Below are positions 53,379-64,000 of a stretch of DNA of 64,000 bases, piece by piece. The notes under the pieces are model-generated. The model saw nothing but the letters and a program-made list of their open reading frames with translations. It ran no database searches and was not told the origin of the DNA. Origin of the DNA: an uncultured Clostridia bacterium (lineage in GTDB: Bacteria > Bacillota > Clostridia > UBA1381); contig CANRKO010000002.1 in NCBI GenBank assembly GCA_947631235.1, positions 124,001-188,000 of the forward strand. Direction: 5' to 3'. How positions within the stretch are numbered: the stretch's first letter is position 1; each line of letters opens with the position of its first letter. A program made the translations under genes and the position numbers.

Positions 53379-53762
53379 TTACGCCCCCATAAAACTCCGC
53401 ATCTTCTCGACCGTGCCGTAGCTTAACGTATGCCCGATCGAGCAGACCTCTCTTTCGGCTTCGTCGTCGGTGAGGTTCAGGACGCACACCAAAAACCGCT
53501 TGATCATGCTGTTCTTCATACCGCCCATCTCGGCGATCTCTCTGCCCTCGTCGGTGAGAACGACGTCGCCGTAGGGAACGTGCGTGACGTACCCCTTAGC
53601 CTTCAGCGCGCCGACCGCCTTGTTGACGCTCGGTTTCGATATGCCGAGCCTTTGCGCAATATCGGTAGTCCTGACGCTCTTATTTGATTTTGAAAGTTCG
53701 TAAATAGCCTCCAGATATTCCTTCATGGAATTTGAAATATCCGTACCGTAAACCGTATTCAT
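53379..53762 (-). CDS. DtxR/MntR family metal-dependent regulator
   Basis: A 127-residue winged-helix repressor responding to Mn2+ or Fe2+. The N-terminal DNA-binding domain (about 10-75: MKEYLEAIYELSKSNKSVRTTDIA, LGISKPSVNKAVGAL, LTDEGREIAE) is followed by a shortened dimerisation domain with Cys/His/Glu ligands (DDEAEREVCSIGHTLS). It is a little shorter than MntR (about 142) and has no SH3-like domain. No metal uptake gene adjoins it; the ATPase upstream is Ca-type and separated by a terminator. Confidence 0.88.
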   Translation of the reverse strand: MNTVYGTDISNSMKEYLEAIYELSKSNKSVRTTDIAQRLGISKPSVNKAVGALKAKGYVTHVPYGDVVLTDEGREIAEMGGMKNSMIKRFLVCVLNLTDDEAEREVCSIGHTLSYGTVEKMRSFMGA

Positions 53763-53810
53763 TTATATAACCGCCCTTTCCGTGTCGCGCTAAACGCTTT
53801 GAAAAAACAA

Positions 53811-53841
53811 AAAGAGGGCGCGAAAACATCGCGTCCTCTTT
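53811..53841 (-). terminator. Terminator of the Ca-type ATPase gene
   Basis: AAAGAGGGCGCG-AAAACAT-CGCGTCCTCTTT; on the minus strand it is followed by a T-rich run. One G-T pair is in the stem. Confidence 0.85.
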
Positions 53842-53889
53842 GACACACTTCTATTATAAACCATTTTTCCCGAACTTGCAAGAGGTAAA

Positions 53890-56469
53890 TTAAAATTTTT
53901 CTTTTGAAAACGCGGCTGACACGAATTTCTGCGTCTCGACGATAACGAGCGGCATAACCGACAGCACGCCGACGATTATCCACTGCAGGGCGTTTAGCGG
54001 CACAGCCCCGAACACGGGCGCGAGCGACGGCACGGATATAACGACCGCCTCCAGCGCAAGCCCGACGATGAGCGACAGCACGAGAAACGGGTTTTTGAAT
54101 ATTCCCGCCTTGATTACCGACGTGTCGCTGCGCATATTGAACGCGTGTACGAGCTGCGAGATCGACAGCACCGCGAACGCCATCGTTCTGCCGGTGACGA
54201 GCGAGCCGAATACCCTTGAGCCCGTCACGAATGCCAAAAGCGCGAGCGCGCCTATCATAAGCCCCTCGAATATTATCGACGCCCACAGTCCGTCCGCGAA
54301 CAGCCCCTTTTTCGGGTTACGCGGCGGTTTTTGCATGATGTTCTCCGACGGCGCGTCAAGCCCCAGTGCGATAGCGGGGAAGGAGTCGGTGACGAGGTTC
54401 ACCCATAAAAGCTGTATTGCCGTAAGCGGCGACGAGGAGCTTAAAAGTATGCCTGCGAACACCGTCAGTATCTCGCCGATATTGCTCGACAGCAGGAATT
54501 TGACCGCTTTTTTGATGTTCGCGAATATGCACCGCCCCTCCTTGACGGCGTATACGATGGTAGCGAAATTGTCGTCGGTCAGCACCATATCCGACGCGGA
54601 CTTCGCCACATCCGTACCGGCTATGCCCATGCTGCAGCCTATGTCGGCGGCTTTAAGCGCGGGCGCGTCGTTCACTCCGTCGCCCGTCATAGCCGTAATT
54701 TCGCCGTTTGCCTTAAACGCCTTGACGAGCCGTACCTTGTGCGACGGCGTTACGCGGGCGAAAACGGAACACGTTTTAACTCTCTCCGAAAGCTCTTCGT
54801 CGGACATTTTATCGAGCTCGCCGCCCGTTATGACCTCGCTCGTGTCGCGTGCGATACCGAGTTTTTTCGCAGCTGCGAGAGCCGTTGCGGCGTGGTCGCC
54901 CGTTATCATCACGGGGCGAATACCCGCGTTTTTGCACACGCGCACAGCCGCCGCAGCCTCTTTCCTCGGCGGATCCTCGATGCCGATAAGCCCGATAAAC
55001 GTCATATTCCTCTCGTTTATCGGCGCGACCGATGTGTCGGTGCGGCAGCACACCGCGATTACGCGCAGACCCTCCGACGCCATACTTTTGTTGTCGGCGA
55101 GTATTTTATTCCTGCCGTGCGACGACAGCGCCGACGTGCCGTTTTCCGTAAGCTCGAACGAACACAGCGGCAGCACGTACTCCGGCGCGCCTTTTACAAC
55201 AGTGCGGCTGCCCTTTATGTCGCGGTGCTGCGTCGTCATGCGCTTGCGCGTCGAGTCGAACGGTATTTCCGCGACGCGGCGGTAACGGCGGTCGAGCGCG
55301 GATTTGTCTGTGCCGTGTTCCTTCGCGTACTGCAAAAGCGCGACCTCCGTGGGATTTTTGTTACCCTCCGCGCTGTCGCAGCAAAGCGCGCAGCACTGCA
55401 TTAAAAGCGGCTCGTCATGCGAGACGATTTTTGTTACGGTCATTTTGTTTTCGGTGAGCGTGCCGGTTTTGTCGGAGCAAATAACCGACGCGCCGCCGAG
55501 CGTCTCGACTGACGGCAGATTGCGCACGATCGCGTTTTTGCCCGACATACGCATAACGCCCAGCGCGAGCATGATTGTCACGATTGCCGGAAGTCCTTCG
55601 GGTATCGCCGCGACGGCGAGCGACACGGCTGTCATAAACATTTCAAGCGGCGGCAGACACATAAACAGCCCCGTCACAAACACCGCGAGACATATCGCGA
55701 GCGCGGCTATGCCGAGCGTTTTGCCCGTGTCCGCAAGCTTTTTCTGCAGCGGCGTTTTCTCCCGTTCCTCGGTGAGCAGCATATCGGCTATCTTTCCGAC
55801 CTCGGTATCCATGCCCGCCGCTGTTACCACGGCGCGACCCTTGCCGCCCGTCACGGACGTGGACGCGAACAGCATATTTTTTCTGTCCCCAAGCGGCGCG
55901 TGAATGTCGGACACCGCGTCAGCCGACTTTGTGACGTTCAGGCTCTCGCCCGTAAGCGACGATTCATCGGTCGTGAGCGAGTTTGACGATATTAAAAGGC
56001 AGTCGGCGGGTATCAGGTCGCCCGCCGAAACGGCGATAATGTCGCCCGTCACAACGTCCTCCGCTTCAACCGTTATAATGTTGCCGCTCCTTACGACCCG
56101 AGCGTGCGGCGACGACATTTTCTTTAACGCTTCAAGGCTCTTTTCCGCGCGTTCCTCCTGCGTCACGCCGAGTATCGCGTTCGCGACGACTATCGCGAGT
56201 ATTATAAGCGGCTCGGAAATGTCCGCGTCGCCCTGCAAAAACGACGTAAAAAACGACACAGCCGCCGCCGCGAGCAGTATTATTATCATAAAATCGTTGA
56301 ACTGTTCGATAAATTTTATGAATATGTTCTTTTTCTTTTTGCCGCGCAGCCTGTTTTTGCCGTTTTCTTTAAGCCTTCGCGCAGCCTCCCTGACCGTCAA
56401 TCCGTCCTTTATATCGGTATTTAAAAGCGCGGCTGTCTCACGCGCCGTTTTGTTGTGATATACTTCCAT
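53890..56469 (-). CDS. P2-type calcium-transporting ATPase
   Basis: An 859-residue inner-membrane pump that exports Ca2+, closest to the SERCA/PMCA-like bacterial group. Order: a cation-ATPase N-domain ([12 protein letters not shown]), helices M1-M2, an actuator with LTGESLNV, M4 with [16 protein letters not shown] (Ca ligand Glu), the phosphorylation site [39 protein letters not shown], then the C-terminal helices with [17 protein letters not shown] (Asn and Asp ligands). Length and ligands fit Ca rather than Na/K or Mg. ATG is preceded by GGAGGGG. Confidence 0.93.
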   Translation of the reverse strand: MEVYHNKTARETAALLNTDIKDGLTVREAARRLKENGKNRLRGKKKKNIFIKFIEQFNDFMIIILLAAAAVSFFTSFLQGDADISEPLIILAIVVANAILGVTQEERAEKSLEALKKMSSPHARVVRSGNIITVEAEDVVTGDIIAVSAGDLIPADCLLISSNSLTTDESSLTGESLNVTKSADAVSDIHAPLGDRKNMLFASTSVTGGKGRAVVTAAGMDTEVGKIADMLLTEEREKTPLQKKLADTGKTLGIAALAICLAVFVTGLFMCLPPLEMFMTAVSLAVAAIPEGLPAIVTIMLALGVMRMSGKNAIVRNLPSVETLGGASVICSDKTGTLTENKMTVTKIVSHDEPLLMQCCALCCDSAEGNKNPTEVALLQYAKEHGTDKSALDRRYRRVAEIPFDSTRKRMTTQHRDIKGSRTVVKGAPEYVLPLCSFELTENGTSALSSHGRNKILADNKSMASEGLRVIAVCCRTDTSVAPINERNMTFIGLIGIEDPPRKEAAAAVRVCKNAGIRPVMITGDHAATALAAAKKLGIARDTSEVITGGELDKMSDEELSERVKTCSVFARVTPSHKVRLVKAFKANGEITAMTGDGVNDAPALKAADIGCSMGIAGTDVAKSASDMVLTDDNFATIVYAVKEGRCIFANIKKAVKFLLSSNIGEILTVFAGILLSSSSPLTAIQLLWVNLVTDSFPAIALGLDAPSENIMQKPPRNPKKGLFADGLWASIIFEGLMIGALALLAFVTGSRVFGSLVTGRTMAFAVLSISQLVHAFNMRSDTSVIKAGIFKNPFLVLSLIVGLALEAVVISVPSLAPVFGAVPLNALQWIIVGVLSVMPLVIVETQKFVSAAFSKEKF

Positions 56470-56558
56470 AGTCCGCCCCTCCGTTATTTCATAAATAATA
56501 ATTATTCCCCGCCGCGCCGCTTTATTACAAGCGTGTCTTTGAATTGTAATAAAAATGT

Positions 56559-56643
56559 TTTAGTGTCCCCGCCGAAAATGTGATACAATGGGGACATAAA
56601 AGTAAAACAGGGACACTAAAAACAAATGAAAGGGGACACTAAA
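56559..56643. repeat. GGGACACTAAA repeat cluster 3, in the promoter and leader of the RAYT-like gene
   Basis: Units: inverted at 56559-56569, a degenerate copy GGGGACATAAA at about 56590-56600, then direct copies at 56610-56620 and 56633-56643. A -10-like TACAAT lies at 56584-56589, so the inverted unit covers the -35 position and the others lie in the leader. The last unit abuts the ATG and its GGGG, with the preceding AAA, serves as the ribosome binding site. Confidence 0.9.
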
Positions 56644-57162
56644 ATGGCAAGACAGGCAAGAGAAGTGAGCAAAAGCGGCAACTATTACGTATCGCTGCGC
56701 GGAAACGAGCTTTACGTTACCGACGCGGACAAGAAAAGGTTTGCCGAAATCGCGGCTGAAAAGTTCGGGGGCGGCAAGGTGTACGGACTGGAAATAACGA
56801 AAACTGAGATACGCATGGCTGTAAAAGAGCCGTCAAACGGCATATCCATGGCGGTAAAGTCGCTCACGACCGTTTACGCGCGTTACTTTAACAACGTAAA
56901 CGGCAGAGAGGGCAAGGTGTTTGAGGGACGTTTCCGCAGTACGCCGCTTGAAACGAAAAAAGAGGTGGACGAGTGCGTTAAGAACCTCAAAACATCCGCG
57001 CCCGAACCGAGGAGAACCGAAAAACCGAAAGTCGCGCCGAAAAAGACCGCGGTAGAGAAGGTGAGGAAAACCGAAACGGCAAAAAAGAGCGCTCCCGCAA
57101 AGAAGGTGGAAACGGAGAAAAAGCCCGAGCCGAAGAAGAACCTGCCGTCGTGGCTTTTGTGA
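56644..57162 (+). CDS. Degenerate REP-associated tyrosine transposase-like (RAYT-like) protein with basic tail
   Basis: A 172-residue protein. Residues 1-~115 follow the Y1/IS200-like RAYT pattern: an N-terminal ARQAREVSKSGNYYVSLRG, then KKRFAEIAAEK, VYGLEITKTEIRMAVKEP, and ARYFNNVNGREGKVFEGRFR. Where active members have a His-x-His pair (NHVHLLLKE) this has TEIRMAVKE, and the RYIHxNP segment with the catalytic Tyr reads KNLKTSAP. So DNA cleavage is probably lost while DNA binding may remain. The tail (~115-172) is Lys/Pro/Ala/Glu-rich, histone H1-like. Its start region is built from GGGACACTAAA repeats, its likely binding sites. Confidence 0.75.
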   Translation: MARQAREVSKSGNYYVSLRGNELYVTDADKKRFAEIAAEKFGGGKVYGLEITKTEIRMAVKEPSNGISMAVKSLTTVYARYFNNVNGREGKVFEGRFRSTPLETKKEVDECVKNLKTSAPEPRRTEKPKVAPKKTAVEKVRKTETAKKSAPAKKVETEKKPEPKKNLPSWLL

Positions 57163-57230
57163 TTTGACGTAATATATGCGCGCCGCGCCGAATAAAATAG
57201 TACAAACAACTATTTCGGGAGGTGACGGCT

Positions 57231-57983
57231 GTGAAATTCTTTGTATTCAGATTAAAACACGTCATAATCGCCGCTATCGCGCTTGCGGCTGCGTTTGTCA
57301 TAGGCTTTTCCGTGCCGCGGGCCGTGAGCGTTTTTAATGTGAACGGCAGAGAAATACCGATATACAGCGTGGAGCGCGGCGATAACAAAATCGCGCTCAC
57401 ATTCGACTGTGCGTGGGGCGATGAGGACGTTGACGCGGTGCTTAAAACGCTTGACGAGTACGGCTGCAAAGCAACGTTCTTCGTGACGGGCGAGTGGGCG
57501 TCGAGGTGCGGCGCGTCGCTCAAAAAAATCGCCGACGCAGGTCACGAGATAGGCAACCATTCCTACAACCACGCCGATTACACGAAAATGGGCGCGAAGG
57601 AAATAACAGCCGACCTCGACAAAGCCGACGCGGCGATCGAGAAGGCTGCGGGCATTAAGCCGCGCCTTGCCCGCGCACCGTCCGGCGGCTACAACAACAC
57701 AGTCGTCAAGGCGATAGAGGACAGCGGCAGACAGTACATACAGTGGTCGGTGGACGGTATCGACTACGGCGACGCGGAAACGGAGTCGATTTATAACAGG
57801 TGCGTCAAAAAGACTAAGGCGGGCGATATTATTCTCCTGCACACCGGCACGAAAAACACCGCCAATATCCTGCCGAAAATCATTGAGGCGCTCGAATGTG
57901 ACTACGACCTCGTGACCGTTTCCGAGCTTGTGTACAGCAGCGACTATACCGTCGATAATACCGGCAGACAATTTGCGAGGTAG
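57231..57983 (+). CDS. Polysaccharide deacetylase (PdaB-like)
   Basis: A 250-residue exported NodB-domain enzyme. An N-terminal membrane anchor or signal (KHVIIAAIALAAAFVIGFSV) is followed by IALTFDCAWGDEDV (metal-binding Asp), ATFFVTGEW, HEIGNHSYNHADYTKM (HxxxH ligands), RAPSGGYNN and ILLHTG. The match around FDxxWG and overall size suggest PdaB, a sporulation deacetylase needed to keep the cortex intact. GTG 57231 with GGGAGG upstream is preferred to GTG 57222. It lies between the RAYT-like gene and a family C repeat. Confidence 0.85.
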   Translation: MKFFVFRLKHVIIAAIALAAAFVIGFSVPRAVSVFNVNGREIPIYSVERGDNKIALTFDCAWGDEDVDAVLKTLDEYGCKATFFVTGEWASRCGASLKKIADAGHEIGNHSYNHADYTKMGAKEITADLDKADAAIEKAAGIKPRLARAPSGGYNNTVVKAIEDSGRQYIQWSVDGIDYGDAETESIYNRCVKKTKAGDIILLHTGTKNTANILPKIIEALECDYDLVTVSELVYSSDYTVDNTGRQFAR

Positions 57984-57997
57984 GTGAACACATCGTG

Positions 57998-58138
57998 AGC
58001 CTCCCCTACTAGGGGAGGTGTCGGCGCGTGCTATTGCGCAGCAATAGCTGACAAAGCCGACGGAGGGGTTTTATCCCCGAAGTACACACAAACCCCTCAG
58101 TCACACTGCGTGTGACAGCTCCCCTATTAGGGGAGCCT
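57998..58138. repeat. Family C hairpin repeat, copy 2 (inverted)
   Basis: A 141-bp element, inverted relative to 53246-53356. It has CTCCCCTACTAGGGGAG and CTCCCCTATTAGGGGAG end hairpins and GTCACAC/GTGTGAC inside, plus an extra CTATTGC-GCA-GCAATAG hairpin missing from the other copy. It makes up half of the 275-bp gap between the pdaB-like and GH43 genes. Confidence 0.9.
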
Positions 58139-58190
58139 TTCTATTAAACACAAAAATCCAAAAATTCCCCATTTTTTCTTCAAAAAACCA

Positions 58191-58219
58191 TTTACAAACG
58201 CGCTGATTGGTGGTATCAT
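58191..58219 (+). promoter_or_regulatory. Promoter of the GH43 gene
   Basis: TTTACA (58191-58196) and TATCAT (58214-58219), 17-bp spacer, 39 bp before the ATG. Confidence 0.6.
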
Positions 58220-58258
58220 ATACAATGTTTGAAAATTCCGAAAGGCGGACAATCACAC

Positions 58259-59203
58259 ATGGACAAAGAGCAGATATACAACAGCCCCTTGGTGTACCAG
58301 CGCGCCGACCCTTACGTGCATTACCACACCGACGGCTACTACTATTTCACCGGCACAATTCCGCAGTACGACAGCATTGAAATAAGACGCGCAAGGACGC
58401 TCAACGGTCTTTTGACAGCCGACTCGTTCATCGTATGGAAAAAGCACATGACGGGCGAAATGTCGGGACTTATCTGGGCGCCCGAGCTCCACTACATAGA
58501 CGGCGTGTGGTACATATATTTTACCGCAAGCTCCAGCGCGGATAGGTGGAGCATACGCCCCTACGTTCTGCGCTGCCGCGATGAAAACCCCATTACGGGG
58601 AAGTGGGAAGAACTCGGACAGATAGACGTCGGACACGAAAGCTTTTCGCTCGACATGACGAGTTTTATCCACAAGGACGGAAAGCAGTACGTAATATGGG
58701 CGCAGGTCATGTACCACGGCGGGCCGTCCGAACTTTTTATGGCGCGTATGAAAAACCCGTGGACGCTCGAAACAAAGCCGATGCTGCTCACAACGCCGCA
58801 GTACCCTTGGGAAAAGCACCGTTTCGAGGTAAACGAAGGCCCCGCCGTACTTAGGCGCAACGGCAAGGTGATAGTGACATACTCCGCGTCCGACACAGGC
58901 TGCCACTACTGCATGGGTATGCTCTGGGCTGACGAGGACAGCGACCTTTTAAATCCCATATCGTGGCGCAAGAGCGACGTTCCGGTGTTTACGTCAAGCG
59001 ACGGCGCGGGTCAGTACGGACCGGGTCACAACAGCTTTACGACCGACGGCGGCAGGGATATTCTGATATACCACAGCCGCAGCTACAAGGAAACCGAGGG
59101 AGACCCTCTCGACGACAATAACCGCCATGCGCGCGCCAAGGCGTTTGACTACGATGAAAACGGCTTGCCTATATTCGGAGAACCTGTGCCTAATAATATA
59201 TGA
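58259..59203 (+). CDS. Glycoside hydrolase family 43 enzyme
   Basis: A 314-residue five-bladed beta-propeller hydrolase, likely an alpha-L-arabinofuranosidase or beta-xylosidase. Seen: the catalytic base Asp in RADPYVHYHTDGYYYF, the pKa-modulating Asp near ESFSLDMTSF, the acid Glu in EVNEGPAVLRRNGK, and the late GPGHNSF blade. There is no signal peptide, so it should act inside the cell on imported oligosaccharides. It complements the secreted pectin lyase at 12.6-16.2 kb. ATG 58259 has AAAGGCGG 12 bases upstream. Confidence 0.88.
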   Translation: MDKEQIYNSPLVYQRADPYVHYHTDGYYYFTGTIPQYDSIEIRRARTLNGLLTADSFIVWKKHMTGEMSGLIWAPELHYIDGVWYIYFTASSSADRWSIRPYVLRCRDENPITGKWEELGQIDVGHESFSLDMTSFIHKDGKQYVIWAQVMYHGGPSELFMARMKNPWTLETKPMLLTTPQYPWEKHRFEVNEGPAVLRRNGKVIVTYSASDTGCHYCMGMLWADEDSDLLNPISWRKSDVPVFTSSDGAGQYGPGHNSFTTDGGRDILIYHSRSYKETEGDPLDDNNRHARAKAFDYDENGLPIFGEPVPNNI

Positions 59204-59214
59204 GAATAAAAACA

Positions 59215-59253
59215 GGGGACACTAAAATTTTAGTGTCCCCATTTTAGTGTCCC
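59215..59253. repeat. GGGACACTAAA repeat cluster 4 (26-bp palindrome plus half copy)
   Basis: A direct unit at 59216-59226 and inverted units at 59229-59239 and 59243-59253. The first two form a perfect 26-bp palindrome (59215-59240) between the convergent GH43 and prfB stops, and probably act as terminator on both strands. Confidence 0.92.
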
Positions 59254-59257
59254 CGCG

Positions 59258-60377
59258 TTACTTATTTAGCGTGCCGAGACTCGCCGCTTTAAGGTACGCG
59301 TTTATAAATCCGTTCAGCTCGCCGTCCATGACCGCGCCGATGTTGCCCATTTCGTAGCCGGTGCGCAAATCCTTGACCATGGTGTACGGCTGGAAAACGT
59401 AGGAGCGTATCTGGCTGCCCCAACCGTTATCCATCTGCACGCCCTGAAGGTCGGAGATTTTCTCCTTCTGCTCGCGCTCGGCAAGTTCGACAAGCTTACC
59501 TTTGAGCATCTTCATGGCGTAATCCCTGTTCTGGAACTGCGAACGCTGCGTCTGACACGACACGACTATACCCGTCGGGATATGCGTGAGACGCACAGCC
59601 GACGAGGTCTTGTTAATATGCTGACCGCCTGCGCCCGACGCACGGAACGCCTCCATTTTTATGTCCTCAGGACGGATGTCCACCTCGACATCATCGTCAA
59701 GCTCCGGCATGACCTCGACCGATGCGAACGACGTCATACGCTTGCCCGCGCTGTTGAACGGCGAAATGCGCACAAGACGGTGAACGCCCTTTTCAGCCTT
59801 TAAGTACCCGTAGGCGTTAAGACCCGTAATCTCGACCGAGCAGCTTTTTATGCCCGCCTCATCGCCGGGGAGCGAGTCTACTATCTCGAACGTGTAGCCG
59901 TTCTTCTGCGCCCACATCTGGTACATTCTGATGAGCATCTCGCACCAGTCCTGCGCCTCCGTGCCGCCCGCGCCCGCGTGGAACGTCATAATGGCGTTGC
60001 TCTTGTCGTACTGACCCGACAAAAGCGTTTCGAGCGTCATCTTGTCGATTTCTTCCTCGATTTCCTTCGCCGCCTGTGTGACCTCGGGGAGAAGGCTCTC
60101 GTCGTTTTCCTCGTTCGCGAGGTCGATAAGAACGAGCGTGTCCTCCCATTTATTTTTTAAATTCTCGTATGATTCAACCTTGTCTTTAAGCTGCTTTGTC
60201 CTTTGCAGCACCTTCTGGGAATTTTCCATATCGTCCCAGAAACCTTCCTTGACAGCCTCGCCTTCAAGCTTTGTTATTTCCTCCTGCGCAGATGCGATGT
60301 CAAAGTGAATCCCTCAAATCCGTTATGCTTTTTTCGAGACCCTGAAGTCTCAGACGGTACTCGTCGTACTCCAACAT
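59258..60377 (-). CDS. prfB: Peptide chain release factor 2, with programmed +1 frameshift
   Basis: Release factor for UGA and UAA. The ATG at 60377 starts 25 codons, then an in-frame TGA (60302-60300) in CTT TGA C. Skipping the T at 60302 gives GAC and an open frame to 59258, 372 residues in all. This is the conserved RF2 autoregulatory frameshift; AGGGA lies a few bases before it as the internal Shine-Dalgarno. Then come the GGQ loop (ASGAGGQHINKTSSAVRLTH) and the RF2-type anticodon region. It follows secA by 33 bp on the same strand, the usual secA-prfB operon. Confidence 0.95.
60299..60311 (-). promoter_or_regulatory. RF2 programmed frameshift site
   Basis: Minus-strand GATTCACTTTGAC: the slippery CTT followed by UGA C. 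When RF2 is scarce the ribosome slips +1 and makes RF2; when it is abundant it terminates. Confidence 0.93.
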
Positions 60378-60410
60378 ATTATCACTTCTTTCGGTTAAAA
60401 TTTTTCGGCA

Positions 60411-63131
<2,721 letters not shown>

Positions 63132-63205
63132 GCTTATATCTCCTCATTGTATTTTATCCTTAATAAAAAATCCGCCAAAACCGAATTTTTACGTTATCGT
63201 TCTCT

Positions 63206-63214
63206 ATTATACCA
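63206..63214 (-). promoter_or_regulatory. Extended -10 promoter of secA-prfB
   Basis: Minus-strand TGGTATAAT forms an extended -10 about 75 bp before the secA ATG; the -35 region is weak. Confidence 0.5.
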
Positions 63215-63282
63215 CAAATACGAAATAATTACCACTGTTTTTTGTTAATTTTTTGTAAATACGAAAAATTATTGAATATTGC

Positions 63283-63756
63283 TCACTCAATATCAAGAAT
63301 TTTCGTCGTGACCTTACCGCCGCTGATTTCGGCGACGGCGTAGGTTTTTGAATAGCGCACGCTGCCGGGGTTTAATATTACGGCGTTACCCCAATACTCG
63401 GTGTAGGGCGAGTGCGTGTGACCGAAAATCACAAGCGACGGATTGACCCTTGCGGCACGCGCTTTAAGCGTCGTGAGCGTCGGCTCGTACTTGACGCGCT
63501 GCTCGTGACCGTGCGTTACGAATATCTTCGCCCCTTCAGCCATAATCGTTATCTCCGACGATGCGCGGGAGAGCATATCGTTGTTGCCCTTGACGTAATA
63601 CAGCGGTATGTCGGGGTAAATGTACGACAAGTCCTCCGCGTCGCGCGTGTAGTCGCCGGCGTGGATTATCGCGTAAGGCTTGGGCAAACTGTTTATAATT
63701 TCAATGCACGGGTCGGTATAGCCGTGCGTATCCGAAAAAATCAGTATTCTTTTCAT
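63283..63756 (-). CDS. YfcE/MJ0936-type metallophosphoesterase
   Basis: A 157-residue calcineurin-like phosphodiesterase. Metal-ligand motifs in order: FSDTHGY (DxH), HAGDY (GD), VKGNNDM (GNxD), FVTHGH and FGHTHSP (GHxH). The small size and motif spacing match YfcE-like phosphodiesterases of unknown natural substrate. No signal peptide. ATG 63756 has GGAGAGATAAAT upstream. It stands alone, in the same orientation as secA. Confidence 0.92.
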   Translation of the reverse strand: MKRILIFSDTHGYTDPCIEIINSLPKPYAIIHAGDYTRDAEDLSYIYPDIPLYYVKGNNDMLSRASSEITIMAEGAKIFVTHGHEQRVKYEPTLTTLKARAARVNPSLVIFGHTHSPYTEYWGNAVILNPGSVRYSKTYAVAEISGGKVTTKILDIE

Positions 63757-63943
63757 ATTTATCTCTCCGCGAAACGTGTTTAAAATACTATATCATACGC
63801 ACGCGCCGTTGTCAAAGAAAACTGTCGAAATGTTTTTATTATTTGACAACCGTATATGACAAAAAATACGCGCGCGGCGTGTTATAATTGTTCCGTTATA
63901 CATAAGGCGGCAGTCTGCGCCGTCCGACGGAGGAATGATTTAA

Positions 63944-64000
63944 ATGACACAACCCGATATAAAGGATAAAATAAACGCTGAAAATCTCCGCGCTCCGCTG
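63944..64000 (+). CDS. Start of an unidentified gene (truncated by window end)
   Basis: ATG at 63944 follows CGGAGGAATGATTTAA, and nineteen codons (MTQPDIKDKINAENLRAPL) are open to the window edge. A TATAAT at 63883-63888 may be its -10, but no -35 at proper spacing is seen. Too short to assign a function. The good ribosome binding site is the main support. Confidence 0.6.
   Translation, partial: MTQPDIKDKINAENLRAPL

Noticed and set aside
54068-55285. 405-codon plus-strand open frame opposite the Ca-ATPase
   Set aside because: Ser/Thr/Ala-rich low-information sequence with no start signal; the ATPase on the other strand carries every expected motif.
56644-57162. Active IS200/IS605 insertion sequence
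   Set aside because: The histidine pair and catalytic tyrosine are lost, there is no tnpB or IscB-like partner, and no IS-like subterminal hairpin ends at normal distances are seen.
60299-60377. prfB as a frameshifted pseudogene
   Set aside because: The TGA sits in the conserved CTT TGA C programmed frameshift context and the +1 frame continues with normal RF2 sequence.

Overview
The window reads as a chromosomal segment of an endospore-forming Clostridia-type Firmicute, probably an uncultivated gut or anaerobic lineage. The support is a germination protease (gpr), spoVAC-spoVAD-spoVAE, a PdaB-like deacetylase, an SLH-domain surface protein, strong ribosome binding sites, and sigma-A promoters with 17-bp spacers. 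Base composition is near half G+C by eye, with frequent ATA isoleucine codons. The genus is not determinable from this sequence alone. No rRNA, tRNA, CRISPR array, prophage or intact insertion sequence was seen.

Layout. 1-4.7 kb: end of trpS, wecA/tagO-like and wecB (wall polymer precursors), mgtE. 4.9-8.9 kb: a response regulator-EAL protein back-to-back with a Zn/Cd-type efflux operon whose metal-binding domain is a separate small protein. 8.9-12.6 kb: an orphan tyrosine recombinase, then an acyl-CoA ligase coupled to an amidohydrolase. 12.6-20.7 kb: a very large secreted rhamnogalacturonan lyase, a sugar acetyltransferase, two paralogous exported proteins sharing one N-terminal domain, a LysR regulator, and a ZIP transporter. 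20.8-30.2 kb: an rRNA methylase, dprA-topA-trmFO, a lipoprotein, gpr, and a pair of M16 peptidases. 30.2-34 kb, minus strand: rrf2, aroK, aroE and spoVA. 34-34.7 kb: a RelBE-type toxin-antitoxin module between 24-bp direct repeats. 34.8-40.5 kb: DUF5685, DnaJ, DUF1385, prmC and lon. 40.5-47 kb: thiamine genes (thiW-thiM-thiE-thiD behind an unassigned structured leader, and thiC behind a TPP riboswitch) with a HerA-like ATPase between them, then engB. 47.6-53 kb: SLH protein, MATE exporter, ECF sigma/anti-sigma pair. 53.4-64 kb: DtxR-type regulator, Ca-type ATPase, a degenerate RAYT-like gene, pdaB-like, GH43, prfB with its programmed frameshift, secA, a YfcE-type phosphodiesterase, and the start of one more gene.

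How genes work together. ThiC plus ThiD give de novo HMP. ThiW, ThiM and ThiE fit uptake and salvage of thiazole, so the window itself shows HMP synthesis with thiazole salvage. The PL11 lyase and the GH43 enzyme fit use of pectin side chains.

The most unusual content is repeats. The 11-bp motif GGGACACTAAA occurs in 14 exact copies at four loci, often as perfect palindromes. One locus is the promoter and start region of a REP-associated transposase-like (RAYT) gene whose histidine pair and catalytic tyrosine appear lost and which has gained a Lys/Pro/Ala-rich tail. Repeat units also run into the 3' ends of coding sequences. Three other hairpin repeat families fill most of the longer intergenic gaps.
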